A stretch of DNA of 64,000 bases from Prorocentrum cordatum (GCA_963575745.1 CAUYUJ010022059.1:1084420-1148419); one strand, 5' to 3'. Counted from the first letter of the stretch, positions 1 through 10,890 are shown. Made by a program: numbers and translations. The notes: generated by a model not told the origin, from the letters alone.

Positions 1-829
1 CTGGGCCGTCTTGGGGCTCCCGTGGGAACGTCCAGGGCCGTCTTGGAGCGTCGGAAAGCTGGAAAAACGAGAAAGCAAAAAACATAGAGACAACCAATGA
101 AAATCAACGATTTGGGCCTCGTGGGGCCATCTTGGAACCGTGCGGACCGTCGAAAGTCGACCCTGCTTCTCCTCCTCCGCCTCCTCCTCCTCCTTCTCCA
201 GCTGTAGCTTCTGTGTGCTTGCTACTTCCTGTTGCTCGAGTCCTCCCCGTCTTGGGGGCCTCTTGGGCCGTCTTGGGCGGCTCTTGGGCCGTCTTGGGGC
301 GCGCTTGGGGGTCCCTGGGCTGTCTTGGGGCTCTCTTGGGCCGTCATGGGGCTCCCTTGGGGTCCTCTTGGGCCGTCTTGGGGCTCCCTTGGGGGCGTCC
401 AGGGCCGTCTTGGAGCGTCGGAAAACTGGAAAAGCGAGAAAGGAAAAAACGTCGTAAAACCAATGAACATCAACGATATTGGCCTCGTGAGGCCATCTCG
501 GAACGCCTCTCGAAGCTCTCTGGGGGGGTTCTTGGAGGCCTCCGGGGCTGCTTGGGGGCCTCCTGGGCGCCGCTTGGGGCTCCTGGGAGCTTCTTGGGGC
601 CAACGGCCCGAAAAGTCCATTCAGATCTCCCCGTCTCGGGGGCCTTTTGGGCCGTCTTGGGCGGCTCTTGGGCCGTCTTGGGGCCCGCGGGGGGGCCTCC
701 TGCGCCGTGTAGAGGCTCTCTTGGGCCGTCATGAGGCTCCATTGGGGTCCTGCTGGGCCGTCTTGGGGCTCTCTTGCGCGGCTCCAAGGCCGTCTTGGAG
801 CGTCGGAAATCTAGAAAAGCGAGAAAGCA
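1..829. repeat. ~360-bp satellite, two tandem units (CTTGGG-rich)
   Basis: Two head-to-tail units of a repeat whose landmark is a run like AATCAACGATTTTGGCCTCG (near 104 and 469, 365 bp apart). This is followed by many degenerate CTTGGGGCCGT subrepeats and closes with a GTCTTGGAGCGTCGGAAAGC block (near 393 and 792). The same unit recurs at 18,858-19,660 and, inverted, near 62,440-62,830. Long open frames on both strands here are by-products of the repeat, not genes. Confidence 0.8.
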
Positions 830-941
830 GACATTATCGTATTATCCCGGCAAAGCAACCTAACAGCGATATGTAGTAGCATAGCTGGAGGCATGCAGCA
901 GCGGTAACACTCGCAGTTTGATTTTTTCCCGTGCAAAGCGT

Positions 942-1070
942 GCAGGCTGAAAAGCATTGCAGACACGCGCAGGCTGAAAAGCATTCCGCGACACGTGCAG
1001 GCTCACCGCGCACAGCTGCGCACGAGCGCAGGCTGAGAAGCACCGCGCGCATGCAGGCTGAGAAGCACCA
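942..1070 (-). repeat. cluster of four 19-bp GCAGGCTGAGAAGCACCGC motifs
   Basis: Copies at 942-960, 970-988, 1028-1046 and 1053-1070, plus a deleted copy near 996-1009, all in one orientation. They belong to the dispersed family that runs through the neighbouring Helitron. The cluster lies beyond the helicase stop, so it is probably in the 3' subterminal part of that element (inference). Confidence 0.8.
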
Positions 1071-1178
1071 CGCGAATGCAGACGGACAGACTGAACAACA
1101 CCGCCACAACGCAACCTGCATCTCATGGCTCCTCAAGCTCGCGCAGGCCATCCCAGTTGCTGTCGGTCCTTCGCGCAA

Positions 1179-1375
1179 AAAAAAAAAAAAAAAATGTAAA
1201 ATAAAAAAAAAAAAAAAACAAACATAATATCAAAAAAAAAAAAAAAACAAAGAAATAAAAAGACAAAAAGAAAAAAAAAAAACAAAAAAACAAAAAAAAA
1301 AATAAAAAAGAAAAAAAAAAAAAAAAAATGGAAAAAAAATCAAATCAAAAAAAAAAAAAAAAAAAAGAACAAAAA
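1179..1375. repeat. A-rich tract downstream of Helitron helicase
   Basis: About 200 bp made almost only of A runs broken by single C, G or T. On the element's own strand this is a T-rich tract directly after the last helicase residues. It could be a decayed poly(A) from a retroposed insertion on the plus strand or simple-repeat expansion. It is not coding. Confidence 0.75.
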
Positions 1376-1381
1376 AATCGA

Positions 1382-3775
1382 TCTTCGTGACGCGCAATCT
1401 TGTCCTTTGAACAGCTTCAAGGCCTAGGCGCTCTGTTTCCGGGGGGCCGGATTCGATGATGCTCCGGTCAGGCAAGCCGTGGCTCAAGAGTTGGTTGAAG
1501 CTTCTGGGGCGCGACAGGCTGACGTAGTAGGCAAGCCAAATGGACTCCTTCTTGAGTCCTGGCGGAAACGTCCAGAGCACGATGAAGCCTGGGTCCGTCG
1601 TCTTGCCCTGGACGCCATGCAGAGTCCCCTGCTTTTTGGGCAGCACGGTCAACTGCGTCCTGGACACCGCGATGGCCGGGCCACCTGTCTTCGCTTTGAA
1701 CTTCCAGGGGCGCGCCTGCAGGGTGATCGCGAGCACTCCGCGCAGGTCGGGGCCGGCAGGCTGAGAAGCACTGCCAGCTGTCACCGGCGCGGCCTTCAAG
1801 AAAAGTTCATCGCTGTCAACGATCTTGACATAGACGGCCTTTGGCATGTAGTAGAGTACGACCACGCCGTCCGAGACAATGGACGGGCGGCCCTCCACCG
1901 GAGGCTCCAGAGCGTGCAGCACTATGCCTACCACTTTGCCTGGCGCGCCACGGACATACTTCGGCGGCAAGACGGATTCTGTCAGGATGACCTCCATGCC
2001 AACGAAGAGCGGCAGCAGCCCCGGCATTTTTGCGGTAGCGCCGATGATGGGCTCCGCGCGCATCTCGTCGAAATCAGGCTTCGCGAGGCGCGCAGCTGGT
2101 CTGTCGATTGCTGGGACGTAAAAGAGCAGCTGGCCAGCATCGTGCGCATCAAGCTTGGCCTGTGCAAGCATGGCGTAAGAGACGATGCGCCACTCATAGG
2201 CCGACTCGTACCAGCCTCGTGCTGCACGCAACCGAGGGCCCCACTGAGGTGGCTGAGCGGCTTTGCTGCTGCTGGCAGCAGGCTGAGCAGCACCGCTAGA
2301 GCTAACGACCTCTGTTTTGACGATCGCCTGCCAGCTCTCGTCAGAGATCTTTTTTCCGCCTGAGTTCTCATGGCGTGGAGAACCTCGAGTTGCAACGGGT
2401 CTCTAAAGCGCTGCATCTGCACGAAATCGATGACGTACTCGATGTCGGCGAGCAACTTCCTACCCTGTTGGTGTTCGTAGGATTGGCCCGCGTGAGGCGC
2501 CAGCAGGGAAGCGGTGGCGGGGACTGGCGGCAACTGGTAGAAGTCTCCGCGCAAGATCTTCACAGGCATGCGCCCCCACGTCTCCTGCGGGCGCATGTAC
2601 TTCGTGGGGTCCAGGTTGTAGCGCAACGCCCTGCCGTAGGTCGTGCGCAGTGCATCTGCATGCAGCAAAGGCCCCGGCACGGCACCCAGCCCATCGATCA
2701 CGTCGACGCCGAGTGTGCCTGTGAGGCGATCCAGCTTTTTCTGCGTCTGTGGCGTCAAGCGCAGCCTGGCTGTCTGCATGGAATCCGACATGAGCAGGCC
2801 ATTGGAGGAATGCATGGTCCTGCCGCGCGGGCCGAGGTTGTGTGCGGCGTGGTTGGACTGCGCTTTGCCGATGTACCCCTGCTCGCCGAAGTAAGTGATG
2901 GCCATCGGCTCCACCACTTTGGAGAGGGTGCGCGTCTTGCCGACACCGCCTCCACCGAGCCAGATCGCTCTGTGGTTGCCTGTCGCGGACGCCACGGGGA
3001 GGAGATGCGTTGTCTTGTCTGGTCTGCCGTCAAAACGTTTCTGCAGAGACAACGCAAACAACGCCACCGCGTCAATCTGCTCCTCCGTGCAGTGGGCAAC
3101 AGTGACGAGCTTCCACGCAACAGCCGCCGGGCCCTGCATGGCCAAGAGCTGCGGAACGAGTTCTGGTTGGGCGTCCTCGGCAGCAGGCTGAGGAGCACCG
3201 CTGGGGAGCCCGTCGTCCGCAGCATCGGGCAAGATCTCTCCATCCGGGCTCGCTTGCTTCTTTTGGAGCGCAATGCTTTGCCGCTGTAGGGCGAGCATGT
3301 CAGAGAAGGTCTCGTCCAGCCGCGTGCCCTGATGTTCCCGCGCGCCGCTGCTGGCTGGCAGTGCAAAGCTGGGCTGCAGCATGCCGCTGTACGCTCGGTC
3401 GAGGTTCTTCAACTGCTTATCGGCGTAGCTGAGGCGGCCCTTCTGGTCCAAGCGCTGCAGTTGGTCTTGCTGTATGGCCAGCTCGGTTGCTCTGACGTGG
3501 TCCCGCAGCGGAAACCGGGAGATCTCGGTAATCTCGGCGTCCTCCACGTCCTCCTCTACGTCGCTGCCGCCGCCTCCACCCGCGTCAACGAGCTCCAGCG
3601 GGACTCGCCCCTTGACCCCTTCGGCATCGCTCGCGGAGTCTTCATCCGCCTCGAGGTGTGCAGTCGTTGCTGGCCGAGGCTTAACCCGCGCCTCCGCCGC
3701 GAGGTCCACGTGCGCCAGCACGTCTCGCGCCACGTGCGCGCAGAACTCCGCAGGGTGCACTGTTCCTCGTGCCAC
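1382..3775 (-). pseudogene. Helitron PIF1-like helicase domain, frameshifted, Walker B altered
   Basis: Superfamily 1 DNA helicase part of the Helitron Rep-helicase, expected to unwind DNA during rolling-circle transposition. In order: a P-loop GGGGVGKT (about 2,935-2,960), a Walker B region reading DVIDGLG (about 2,690-2,710), motif III as GDFYQLPPVP (about 2,530-2,560), then after a frame change a motif V-like HGVQGKTT and a motif VI-like YVSLSRPRS. The frame change sits in a six-A run near 2,355, which looks like a one-base indel. PIF1 helicases normally have Asp-Glu in Walker B; here the Glu position is Gly (codon 2,690-2,692), so ATP hydrolysis should be lost if the reading is right. In-frame 19-bp motifs at 1,756, 2,278 and 3,183 encode Gly-Ser/Ala-x-Gln-Pro linkers. 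Confidence 0.8.
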
Positions 3776-6467
3776 CGGCAGTGGTGGTCACTGAAGGCGA
3801 GGATGCGCCGTGCCGCCTCCGCTGGCATGCGCCGCGCCAGCTGGGACCTTGCGAAGTGCGCTAGGCTGAGGAGCACCAGCTCGCCCTCCTCGAGGTTCGC
3901 CCGGGGCTCTTTCAGCTCGGAGAAGAGGGTCGTGTCCGCGAGCACGAGCCTCTTGCAGGCCAGGCGGCTCCTGGAGTCTGCGCGCGCTGCCAACACGTGG
4001 ATCTCCGCGCACCGAAGCCGCCACGCCCGCTCGAACGAGTATGGGCGCACGGCGGGGCAGTCGCAGTTCCTCAGCATATGGCTGTACTGAGTAACGCAGC
4101 CACAAGAGAGGGGACACTCGCACGCCCAAGGCGTGAAGAGGAGGGCCTTGAAGAGCGAATTCTGCTCGGGGTCCTGCGCCCATGTCGGGCACTGGAAGCC
4201 ATCGATGGTGGGCACGCAACTCCGCGTCAACCGGACCTCCTGCATGTACCGCGGAGCCAAGACGTAGTGGCTCTCGAAGGCGAAGAATCGCGGTCCAGAA
4301 GCTTTGACCCGGCTCGGCTTCAGGACTCGCCGGACGTACATCCTGTAGACGTAGTGCGGCATGGTCTGCAGGCGAGGGCCTGTGGGCGTAGTCGTCGGCC
4401 GTGTTCGTGCTGGTGGTGCACACGTGCATGTCCTCGCACTCCGCACCGCCACCTTGCTCATCACCAGCAGGAGTGTCTCCAGGAGGCTGAGGAGCACCGC
4501 TGGTGTCACCAGCTGCGTCCTCCTCCTCGTTGTCGGCGTCAGGGATCTGGATGCGGACTGCTTGTATTGGCACCTGATCATTATGCGTCTCCCCGCCCGA
4601 ACCTTCATGGTTTAGCAAGCGTATGCACTGCTGGCAGGCCCACTGTAGTTGTCTCGTGAAGAGCCGCACATTGTGGTGCGACTGGAGGCAGTCGCCGCCT
4701 GTGAGGATATGCACGGCCACCTCCGTCGTGGAGAGCCAGAAGCACCGGTTCGCCATCGACGCCAGTCGGATACAGACCCGCCGAGCGCGGCGAGCGAGAT
4801 CCTCGCGCGTCCGGCCCCGTTTGGCCAGCGTCTGGTCCTCGCCATCAGCGCCGCCCTCACTGAGCACCTTCCGGGCTTCCTCCTCCTTCTCGTCCCTCTC
4901 CAGCTGCTCCAGACGCTGCATGCCGGTGAGCATAGACTGGAAGAGCGGCGTCATGGACTCCATCATCTTGCCCTGGTACTTCGTGATGTAGAAGTCCATT
5001 GAGAAAGCCTTCTGGAAAGCAGCTTTGAAGCTCTCCACGACAGATGCATCTGTCGGATGCAAGGAGCCACAACCGTAGAGCCACTTTTTGCGGCCGCCGA
5101 GTTGTTTGGATGAGCGCAATGCGATTGCCGACTCTGGGTTCTTCATGCTGGCCGTTTTCTTGGTAAGCCTTCTGCGCTTGGCCTGCTGAGCTGGGGCGGC
5201 CGCAGGCAGCCCGTCCTGGGCAGGCTGAGGAGCACCACCAGGCTGAAGCACTTTTGCTGCCTCGGCAGACTCGTCAGGCGCGCACGTCAAGAACTGGAAA
5301 TCCACGTTGCACCGGCTGGTCACTTGAGAGACGTCGTTGCTGGAGCTCCTGAACGGCTGGTCGCGTTTGACCTGGCAGCGGCTCCGCTGGTTGCGGTCAT
5401 CAGAGAAGTCGATGAACGGAGTCCGGACCAAAGGCTTGCCGCGCCGACGCACTCGCTTGGTGCGGCCTGCTAGACATAGCTGCTGGATGCGAAAGAACCA
5501 GAAGCGGCACGACGGGGTTCTGTTCGAGCGCGCTCTCTTTGGCCTCGAGCTTCTTCTTGACGTACTTGACGCACGTTTCGGTGCAGTCGTGCTCGTGGTT
5601 GGAGCAGATGTTGCAAAAGAAGTCATGGCTAAACGCTACCGCCCAAGCCTCCGCATCTGCGGTAATCTCCTCGACCGAAGCCGGCGAGCCATCGGGCTTG
5701 AGGACTTCCTGAATCGCTCCATCCTCGTTCGTCAGGAAGAGGCTAGCATGGCTGGCTGCCATGGCAGGCTGAGGAGCGCCACCTAGCTGCCCGAAGCTAG
5801 TTCGTTGGCGGTAGCTTGGAAACGTAGACTGAAAGGCTCCTGAGAGCGGGAGGCCCCGGTACGCTGCAGCGCCGATTGCAGGCATCCGGTTCTCTGCGGC
5901 TGCCCGCGCTCGCTCCTCCACCAGGTGCGGCTGCTCCACTGGCGGGCCGAGAGGCACCTCGTCGCGCAGGGTGCCGTCCTCCTCTTCCCCTCCGTCCATG
6001 CGGCTCTGTCGTTGCTGCCTGGCTGTGAAAGGCTCTGGCGCGACGTCAGGAAGCCCCGGCTGCCGTGCGGGCTCGTTGGCAGCTTCGTACTGCACGGTCT
6101 CCGCGGTGGAAAGAAGGGCAGTTCGCAGCTCCCGAGCGGCGGTGCGCAGGCCTCCGACCACTGCCGACCGCAGCCACGCCATCGTAGGCCCGATGACGCT
6201 GTGGCCTTTGCCGCGGCCGTGCGTGAAGCCCCGACCCTGCGCTTCGAAAGGCGCTTGCACATCAGTGGTGCCTGGGGCCACGCACGGCTGCAGAGTCGCT
6301 GCCACGTCGTCCTCCGTTGTCACCGCCTGTCGGGCCAGCGTTGTGCGGCCAACAAACAGGCGCTCTAAGCCGATGATGTAGCGGTAGTGAAGCTCCGTCA
6401 TCAACAGGAAGAACTTGGCCTGCGCCCGCGGGTCTGCTGCCACTATCTGTTGCATCCGCTCCAGAGA
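3556..6467 (-). pseudogene. Helitron Rep C-terminal half and linker (HUH and double-Tyr region)
   Basis: Continues the Helitron Rep in three successive frames. Near 6,390-6,450 it reads ADPRAQAKFFLLMTELHYRY, a Helitron Rep signature. At about 6,210-6,240 comes the HUH region, QGRGFTHGRGKGH. The HUH motif needs His-x-His and here shows His-Gly-Arg (6,213-6,221), so the metal site looks damaged. A Cys/His cluster (FFCNICSNHEHDC) follows near 5,570-5,620, then KRVRRRGKPLV and a Rep-like stretch ending RCNVDFQFL. The paired catalytic tyrosines are present as FYITKYQGK (4,976-4,993). The linker to the helicase (about 4,400-3,800) holds HYVYRMYVRR and VPTIDGFQCPTWAQDPEQN, which fit the usual Rep-helicase connector. 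The 19-bp motifs at 3,861, 4,482, 5,220 and 5,764 are inside it. Confidence 0.75.
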
Positions 6468-6624
6468 AAAAAAAAAAAAATAAAAAAAAAATAAAAAAAA
6501 AAAAGAAAGAATAAAAAAAAAAATAATAAAAAAAAATAAAAAAAAAATGGCATGTTCGGAGCCTGGACTCCGCAGTCCAGGGCCGAGCAGCTGTAGAAAA
6601 AAAAAAAAAAAAAAAAAAATAAAA

Positions 6625-6678
<54 letters not shown>
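6465..6678. repeat. A-rich interruption of Helitron Rep
   Basis: Two long A-rich runs (6,467-6,547 and 6,597-6,676) separated by about 50 bp of unique sequence lie exactly where the Rep reading frame changes. On the Rep strand it reads as a giant pyrimidine tract followed by CTCTGGAG and then Rep coding. It may therefore be the 3' part of an intron, or a retroposed poly(A) insertion. The sequence alone does not decide. Confidence 0.7.
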
Positions 6679-6681
<3 letters not shown>

Positions 6682-6725
6682 CGACCGCCGCACTGTCCAC
6701 CGCACCCCAACCGAGCCCCCGCGAA

Positions 6726-7240
6726 TGTCTAAGTGGCTCCGCTTTCCGGGCCCTTCGTGGAGTTGGAGGACCAACGGGCTGCACGTGTCTGCGAAGTTCG
6801 GTGTGACGAAGAAGCTGGCCGCGCCGAACTTGAGGTTGTTGCCGTGCCCGTTGAAGCGGAGTGCGGTTGTCCGCCCCTCCGTGCCAGGGACATCGGAAGT
6901 GCTAAGTAGCAACGTCCTGAGGGCAGTCTTGACCTTGGCAGGCATGCCCGGGCGTGAAATGGCGGAGCCGATGCAGTCGGCCGGCTTAGCAATGTTCAGC
7001 GCCTCCATGAAATCCACCGCCGACGCCTCTGACAGGATCTGGAGGTCAGTGCCGAAGCCTTTCCTGCCAATCGCCGCCCGAGTGCCTTTCAAGAGCCGCA
7101 GCCGGCGGATCACGTCGCCGAAGACAGCAATGATCTCTGGCGAGCTGAAGCGGCTCTGGCAGGCTGCCTCGTAGGGCTCCTCGTCGGTCGCGAGAGAGTA
7201 CTCTAGCTCCTCCAGGTTGATGAGGCGCCGTGCGACCTCG
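6726..7240 (-). pseudogene. Helitron_like_N part of Rep (middle segment)
   Basis: One open minus-strand stretch reading from VARRLINLEELEYSL through VIRRLRLLKGTRAAIGRKGF to DVPGTEGRTTALRF, then GAASFFVTPNFADTCSPL. The last two blocks correspond to the conserved Helitron_like_N core, where a small-residue and Phe-rich stretch is followed by an Asn-x-Ala-Asp motif. It is cut off from the preceding Rep segment by the 33-bp minisatellite and from the next by the A-rich tract. Its frame differs from both neighbours. Confidence 0.7.
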
Positions 7241-7242
7241 AA

Positions 7243-7690
7243 GGACGAAGAAACGAGACACTGCTATGAAGACATGTAGGTCCAAACGCAACCTTGCGTT
7301 CAACGGATGTATGTCCAAACGAGACACTGCTATCAACACATGTAGGTCCAAACGAGACACTGCGATCAACGCATGTAGGTCCAAACGGAACAGTGCTATC
7401 AAAAGATATAGGTCCAAACGAGACACTGCTATCAACATGTGTAGGTCCAAACGAGACACTGCTATCGACACATGTAGGTCCAAACGAGACAGTGGTATCA
7501 GTGGGTGTAGATCCAAACGAGACACTGTTATGAAGACATGTAGGTCCAAACGAGACACTGCTATCAACGCACGTAGGTACAAACAAGACACTGCGATCAA
7601 TGGATGTAGGCCTCCACGAGACACTGCTATCAACACCTGTAGGTCCAAACGACACACTGCTATCAATGGATCGACTCCACTATCAACACT
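7243..7690. repeat. 33-bp minisatellite inside Helitron Rep
   Basis: About 13 tandem units of 33 bp built on GTAGGTCCAAACG plus AGACACTGCTATCAAC (unit starts at 7,276, 7,309, 7,342 and so on to 7,639). On the Rep strand two frames stay open as 11-residue repeats, of the type LIAVSRLDLHV or VDSSVSFGPTC. The third frame, the one Rep needs on its far side, is full of stops. The unit core also occurs alone near 11,020 and 11,143. Confidence 0.9.
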
Positions 7691-8330
7691 GGTAGCATAA
7701 GTAGTATTCCTGGGGAAGACCTGTTCGAACAGCATGGGCCGCTCCCGCTCGAGGTTCGGCGCGCCGTCCCCGAACCAGATCTCTGTGTAGCACGCCGGCC
7801 AAGACCTGCTGTCGAAAGAACTCAAGGGTTTCTGCGTAGGCACCGATAAGGAGTGCGGGCCCACAGCCCTGCACGCGTCTGCTCCTGCTTGCGCTTTCTC
7901 TAGCACCACCTGCGCTCGCTCGTCGAACGAACGAGCAGCACTCTGTACATCGAGAACCATGCTGCGCATCGTATGCCTGCCGCCCTCGTCGGCAACAGGC
8001 TGAAGAGCACCGCTGCTGTCTGCCACTGTCGGCGTCACCTCGTTCTTGGCGATGCGTGCTGCCTGCTCCTGCAGCGCCACCAGCGTGCCTTGCAGCGCTT
8101 GCATCATTCGGACTGGAGCGATGTCATGCACTGGATCCACTGCAACTGTGACCTCTGCCACATTTTCATGCAGGTAGGCCATGTCAGGCTGTTCTGCTGC
8201 TACTCCGTCTTTGTCTGTCTCTGTCTCCTCGTCAGACTCGTCTCCCGCCTCGTCGTCTCTGCCCACTTCCGGCGCCCTGGATGCTGGCCCCAACAGACGT
8301 ACCGGGGCTTTGTCACACCGTCCACTGGTT
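7690..8330 (-). pseudogene. start of Helitron Rep N-terminal domain
   Basis: A minus-strand frame carrying a helical stretch with conserved-looking VARMMQALQGTLVALQEQAA-like spacing, then SRSWPACYTEIWFGDGAPN and RPMLFEQVFPRN. The Trp-Cys-Phe/Tyr-Glu-Phe/Trp-Gly-Asp block is the usual opening of the Helitron_like_N region. It is in a different frame from the upstream DUF6570-like ORF, so a frameshift or intron lies near 8,300. A 19-bp motif at 7,995-8,013 reads in frame as Gly-Ala-Leu-Gln-Pro. The segment ends at the minisatellite. Confidence 0.6.
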
Positions 8331-10890
8331 GCAGACAGGCTTGGACGTGGTCTGGCACGCCGTCCTCCGGCAGCCGTGTCGGGGCAACATCCTCCCGGAC
8401 GGTTACCTCGGAAAAGGTTGCGCACTGCTGCTTGCGCCCCCTCACGATCTGCATATACTCGCCGCGCTTGACTGTTGCCCAGTACGCCTTGTGGAGTTTG
8501 TGCGCGGCGCCCGAGAAAACGATGTTCAGAGAGTCCACAAGCGCGCCCTGCTCCGGGGGCAGCTCCAAGGTCGGGATTTGCGCCGTGGGCTGGGCGAAGA
8601 GGATAGTGTTGCCCGAGATGCCTTTCTGCTGGACATCCGGAGCGCCCTTGCCGAGGCGGACTTGCTTCCAACAGCATCGGCCAAGGGACGCCAGCATCTT
8701 AGTCGCTTTCGAAGCGTTGCGGACGAGCACGAGCTCCCGGCCGATCCAGTTGTCGTTGACCAGGGCGTTTAACGGCATCTTCGGTTTCTTGGCGCACAGG
8801 TCATTGAGGCAATCCCAACAGACCCACACCACCGCGTTGGCATCTCCCACCCCTGCGCACGGAGGCCTCTCGTCCGCAGGCTGAGAAGCTCCGCCGGACC
8901 TGTCGGCAGCAGGCTGAGAAGCACCGCAGGTTCCCGCCGTTGCTTCTGGTGGTGCAACCGCATGGACTCGGCGGGAGTGCAGCAGCCACCGCCACTCTGG
9001 GTGCTCCGGATGCTGAACGCTGGGCGCGTGCAGCTGTTCGTACGGGATCAGTGGCCACCGCTGCCTGTACCTGTCCACGTCCAGGAGCTTCTGCACGAGC
9101 TCCGGGGACTGCAAGTAGTACACCCCGCGGTGCTTCACAAGAGCACGCTTGGGTGGAGCATCTGCCTCGCCATCGGATAGGTCATCACGATCGCTTGCTG
9201 AGTCGGCGCAGTGCTCATAGACACGCTCCTCCGGCACTGCTCCAAACAGGCTGAGTTTGTGGCGATGCTCCAGGTAGTCTTTCTGCGCACAGACTACGCA
9301 GGCTGCCTCGCTTCGGGGCACCGCCTCGCCGCCCGAGAAGCGGTTGGCCTTGCTGCCAGGGTGACAGAACTGTTTGAAGTAAGCAAAATTCTGCACCATG
9401 ATCCTCTTCTCTTGAGCGGTTATCGGCCTGCAGCCAGCGTGTGCCATCAGGTACAGCACCCGTTTGCGGTATTCTGACTCGCCGGCGTGGTTGCACTGCT
9501 TATGCCGCGCAAAGTCCTCTTCTATTAAGAAATCGCAGTCGCAGAGCTGGCAGACGAGCGGTCCCGTCATGACTGCACGGTTAGAGAAAACTCGCAACTG
9601 GTTCCCCTCTACTTCGCCGCCGGGGACGTAGCAGCTCTTCCCCGCGGGAGCAGCCAAAGCTCTCCGCACTCGCTCCGCGTACCTCTGCGCAAATTCCCTG
9701 TGCTGCGCAGGCTGAGGAGCACCGCGGCTGGACACAAGCTCTTTGTAGGTGGCCAGGCGCCGCAGGATTGCCTTGTTACGAATGCCACTCTCCAGCATCA
9801 GCAGATCCTGGTCGATCCTGTTCTGCGCCTCCTCAGCGAACCCTTCCATGGGGTTTGGCCTTTCCTCCGCCTCCGCGATGCGAAGCATTGTTTTGCCCTC
9901 GCTTTCCGCCTGCTGGAGTGCCTGGAGCTCGGCCTCCTGCTCGGGAGAGAACTGCTTGGCCTTCAATCCTTTCCGAACTAGACAGCCTAGTTGCCGCTCT
10001 GCAACACTACGCCCGGCGGACTCCTTCGGAAAGCGGCCGAGGTCTCGCACCTGCTGCATGACCTCCTCGATCTTCGTCTGCTGCATGAGCCCGTCGGACT
10101 TTGAAGCTCGGCTGCCCGCCTGCTGCAGAGTTTGAAGTTTGGCCTCCTGCTCCGGTGAGAAATGCTTGGCCTTCCGTGTTTTTCGGATGTGCCAAGCCAA
10201 CTGCCGCTCTGCAAGCGGGCGTTGAGCGCTCTCCTTCGGCCAGCTGCCGAATTCGCGCACCTGCTGCAGGATCTCATCGGTCTTCTGCTTCCGCTTGAAC
10301 TCCTCGTTTGCAGCACGCTGAGCAGCAGCACCTGCAGCACGCTGAGCAGCAGCGCTGACGGCGCGTGACTCCTCGAGGTCTTGCAATTCCAACATCGCGT
10401 CACTAGGAATGCTCTCGCGGTGTTCAAAGAAACGTTTGGCCAACTTGTTTTCAGCTCGTGCTTCCTCAGACGTTCCTTTATTTCGCATCGGTATACGACC
10501 GAACTGTTTCACGTCCTCGACGAGCGTTTGCAGAGATCCGCTTAATGCAGAACGCTGAAGGGCAGCGCTGACAGCGGCTGACTCTGAAGGCGTGGCGCAT
10601 TCGAGGGCTTGCAACTCTAACATAACGTCATTAGGAATGCTGTCGCGGTGGTCGGATAAACGTTTGGCCAACTTGTTTTCAGCTCGTACTTCCTCGGACG
10701 TTCCTTTCTTGTGCTTCGGTATACGACCGAACTGCTTCACCAGGTCAACAATCCTGTGGACAGTACCGTTCAACACAGCACGCTGAGGAGGGGCACTGCT
10801 CACTGCAGCAGGCTGAGGAGCACCGCTGTTGGGTGCAGAAACGTCAGGAGCATGGCGCCCAGACCGAGAGCTACCAGCATGCCGCGGCAT
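8200..10890 (-). CDS. Helitron N-terminal protein: four ~67-residue repeats plus DUF6570-like domain
   Basis: An 896-codon frame starting with ATG at 10,888-10,890. Residues about 40-330 hold four related helical repeats. Each has a Val-Lys-Gln-Phe-Gly-Arg-Ile-Pro-like core, a Lys/Arg-rich middle (ENKLAKRLSDHRDSIP) and a Leu-Gln-x-Leu end, recalling helicase-associated repeats of large stramenopile/alveolate proteins. A Cys2-His-type finger (CQLCDCDFLIEEDFARHKQC) follows near 9,500-9,560. The C-terminal third has CWDCLNDLCAKKPKMPLNAL, NDNWIGREL, GNTILFAQPTAQIPTLELPP and YMQIVRGRKQQC, which match my memory of DUF6570, a domain that precedes Rep in many Helitrons. Six 19-bp motifs or variants are in frame as Gly-Ala-x-Gln-Pro/Arg. 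The frame leaves Rep sequence near 8,300. It is open throughout but belongs to a broken element. Confidence 0.7.
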   Translation of the reverse strand: MPRHAGSSRSGRHAPDVSAPNSGAPQPAAVSSAPPQRAVLNGTVHRIVDLVKQFGRIPKHKKGTSEEVRAENKLAKRLSDHRDSIPNDVMLELQALECATPSESAAVSAALQRSALSGSLQTLVEDVKQFGRIPMRNKGTSEEARAENKLAKRFFEHRESIPSDAMLELQDLEESRAVSAAAQRAAGAAAQRAANEEFKRKQKTDEILQQVREFGSWPKESAQRPLAERQLAWHIRKTRKAKHFSPEQEAKLQTLQQAGSRASKSDGLMQQTKIEEVMQQVRDLGRFPKESAGRSVAERQLGCLVRKGLKAKQFSPEQEAELQALQQAESEGKTMLRIAEAEERPNPMEGFAEEAQNRIDQDLLMLESGIRNKAILRRLATYKELVSSRGAPQPAQHREFAQRYAERVRRALAAPAGKSCYVPGGEVEGNQLRVFSNRAVMTGPLVCQLCDCDFLIEEDFARHKQCNHAGESEYRKRVLYLMAHAGCRPITAQEKRIMVQNFAYFKQFCHPGSKANRFSGGEAVPRSEAACVVCAQKDYLEHRHKLSLFGAVPEERVYEHCADSASDRDDLSDGEADAPPKRALVKHRGVYYLQSPELVQKLLDVDRYRQRWPLIPYEQLHAPSVQHPEHPEWRWLLHSRRVHAVAPPEATAGTCGASQPAADRSGGASQPADERPPCAGVGDANAVVWVCWDCLNDLCAKKPKMPLNALVNDNWIGRELVLVRNASKATKMLASLGRCCWKQVRLGKGAPDVQQKGISGNTILFAQPTAQIPTLELPPEQGALVDSLNIVFSGAAHKLHKAYWATVKRGEYMQIVRGRKQQCATFSEVTVREDVAPTRLPEDGVPDHVQACLQPVDGVTKPRYVCWGQHPGRRKWAETTRRETSLTRRQRQTKTE

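Noticed and set aside
7230-8100. CRISPR array (regular 33-bp repeats)
   Set aside because: Units are contiguous with no unique spacers, in a eukaryotic transposon; a minisatellite.
9241-9256. CAGGCTGAGT as another 19-mer copy
   Set aside because: Only the first half matches and it falls in ordinary coding sequence.
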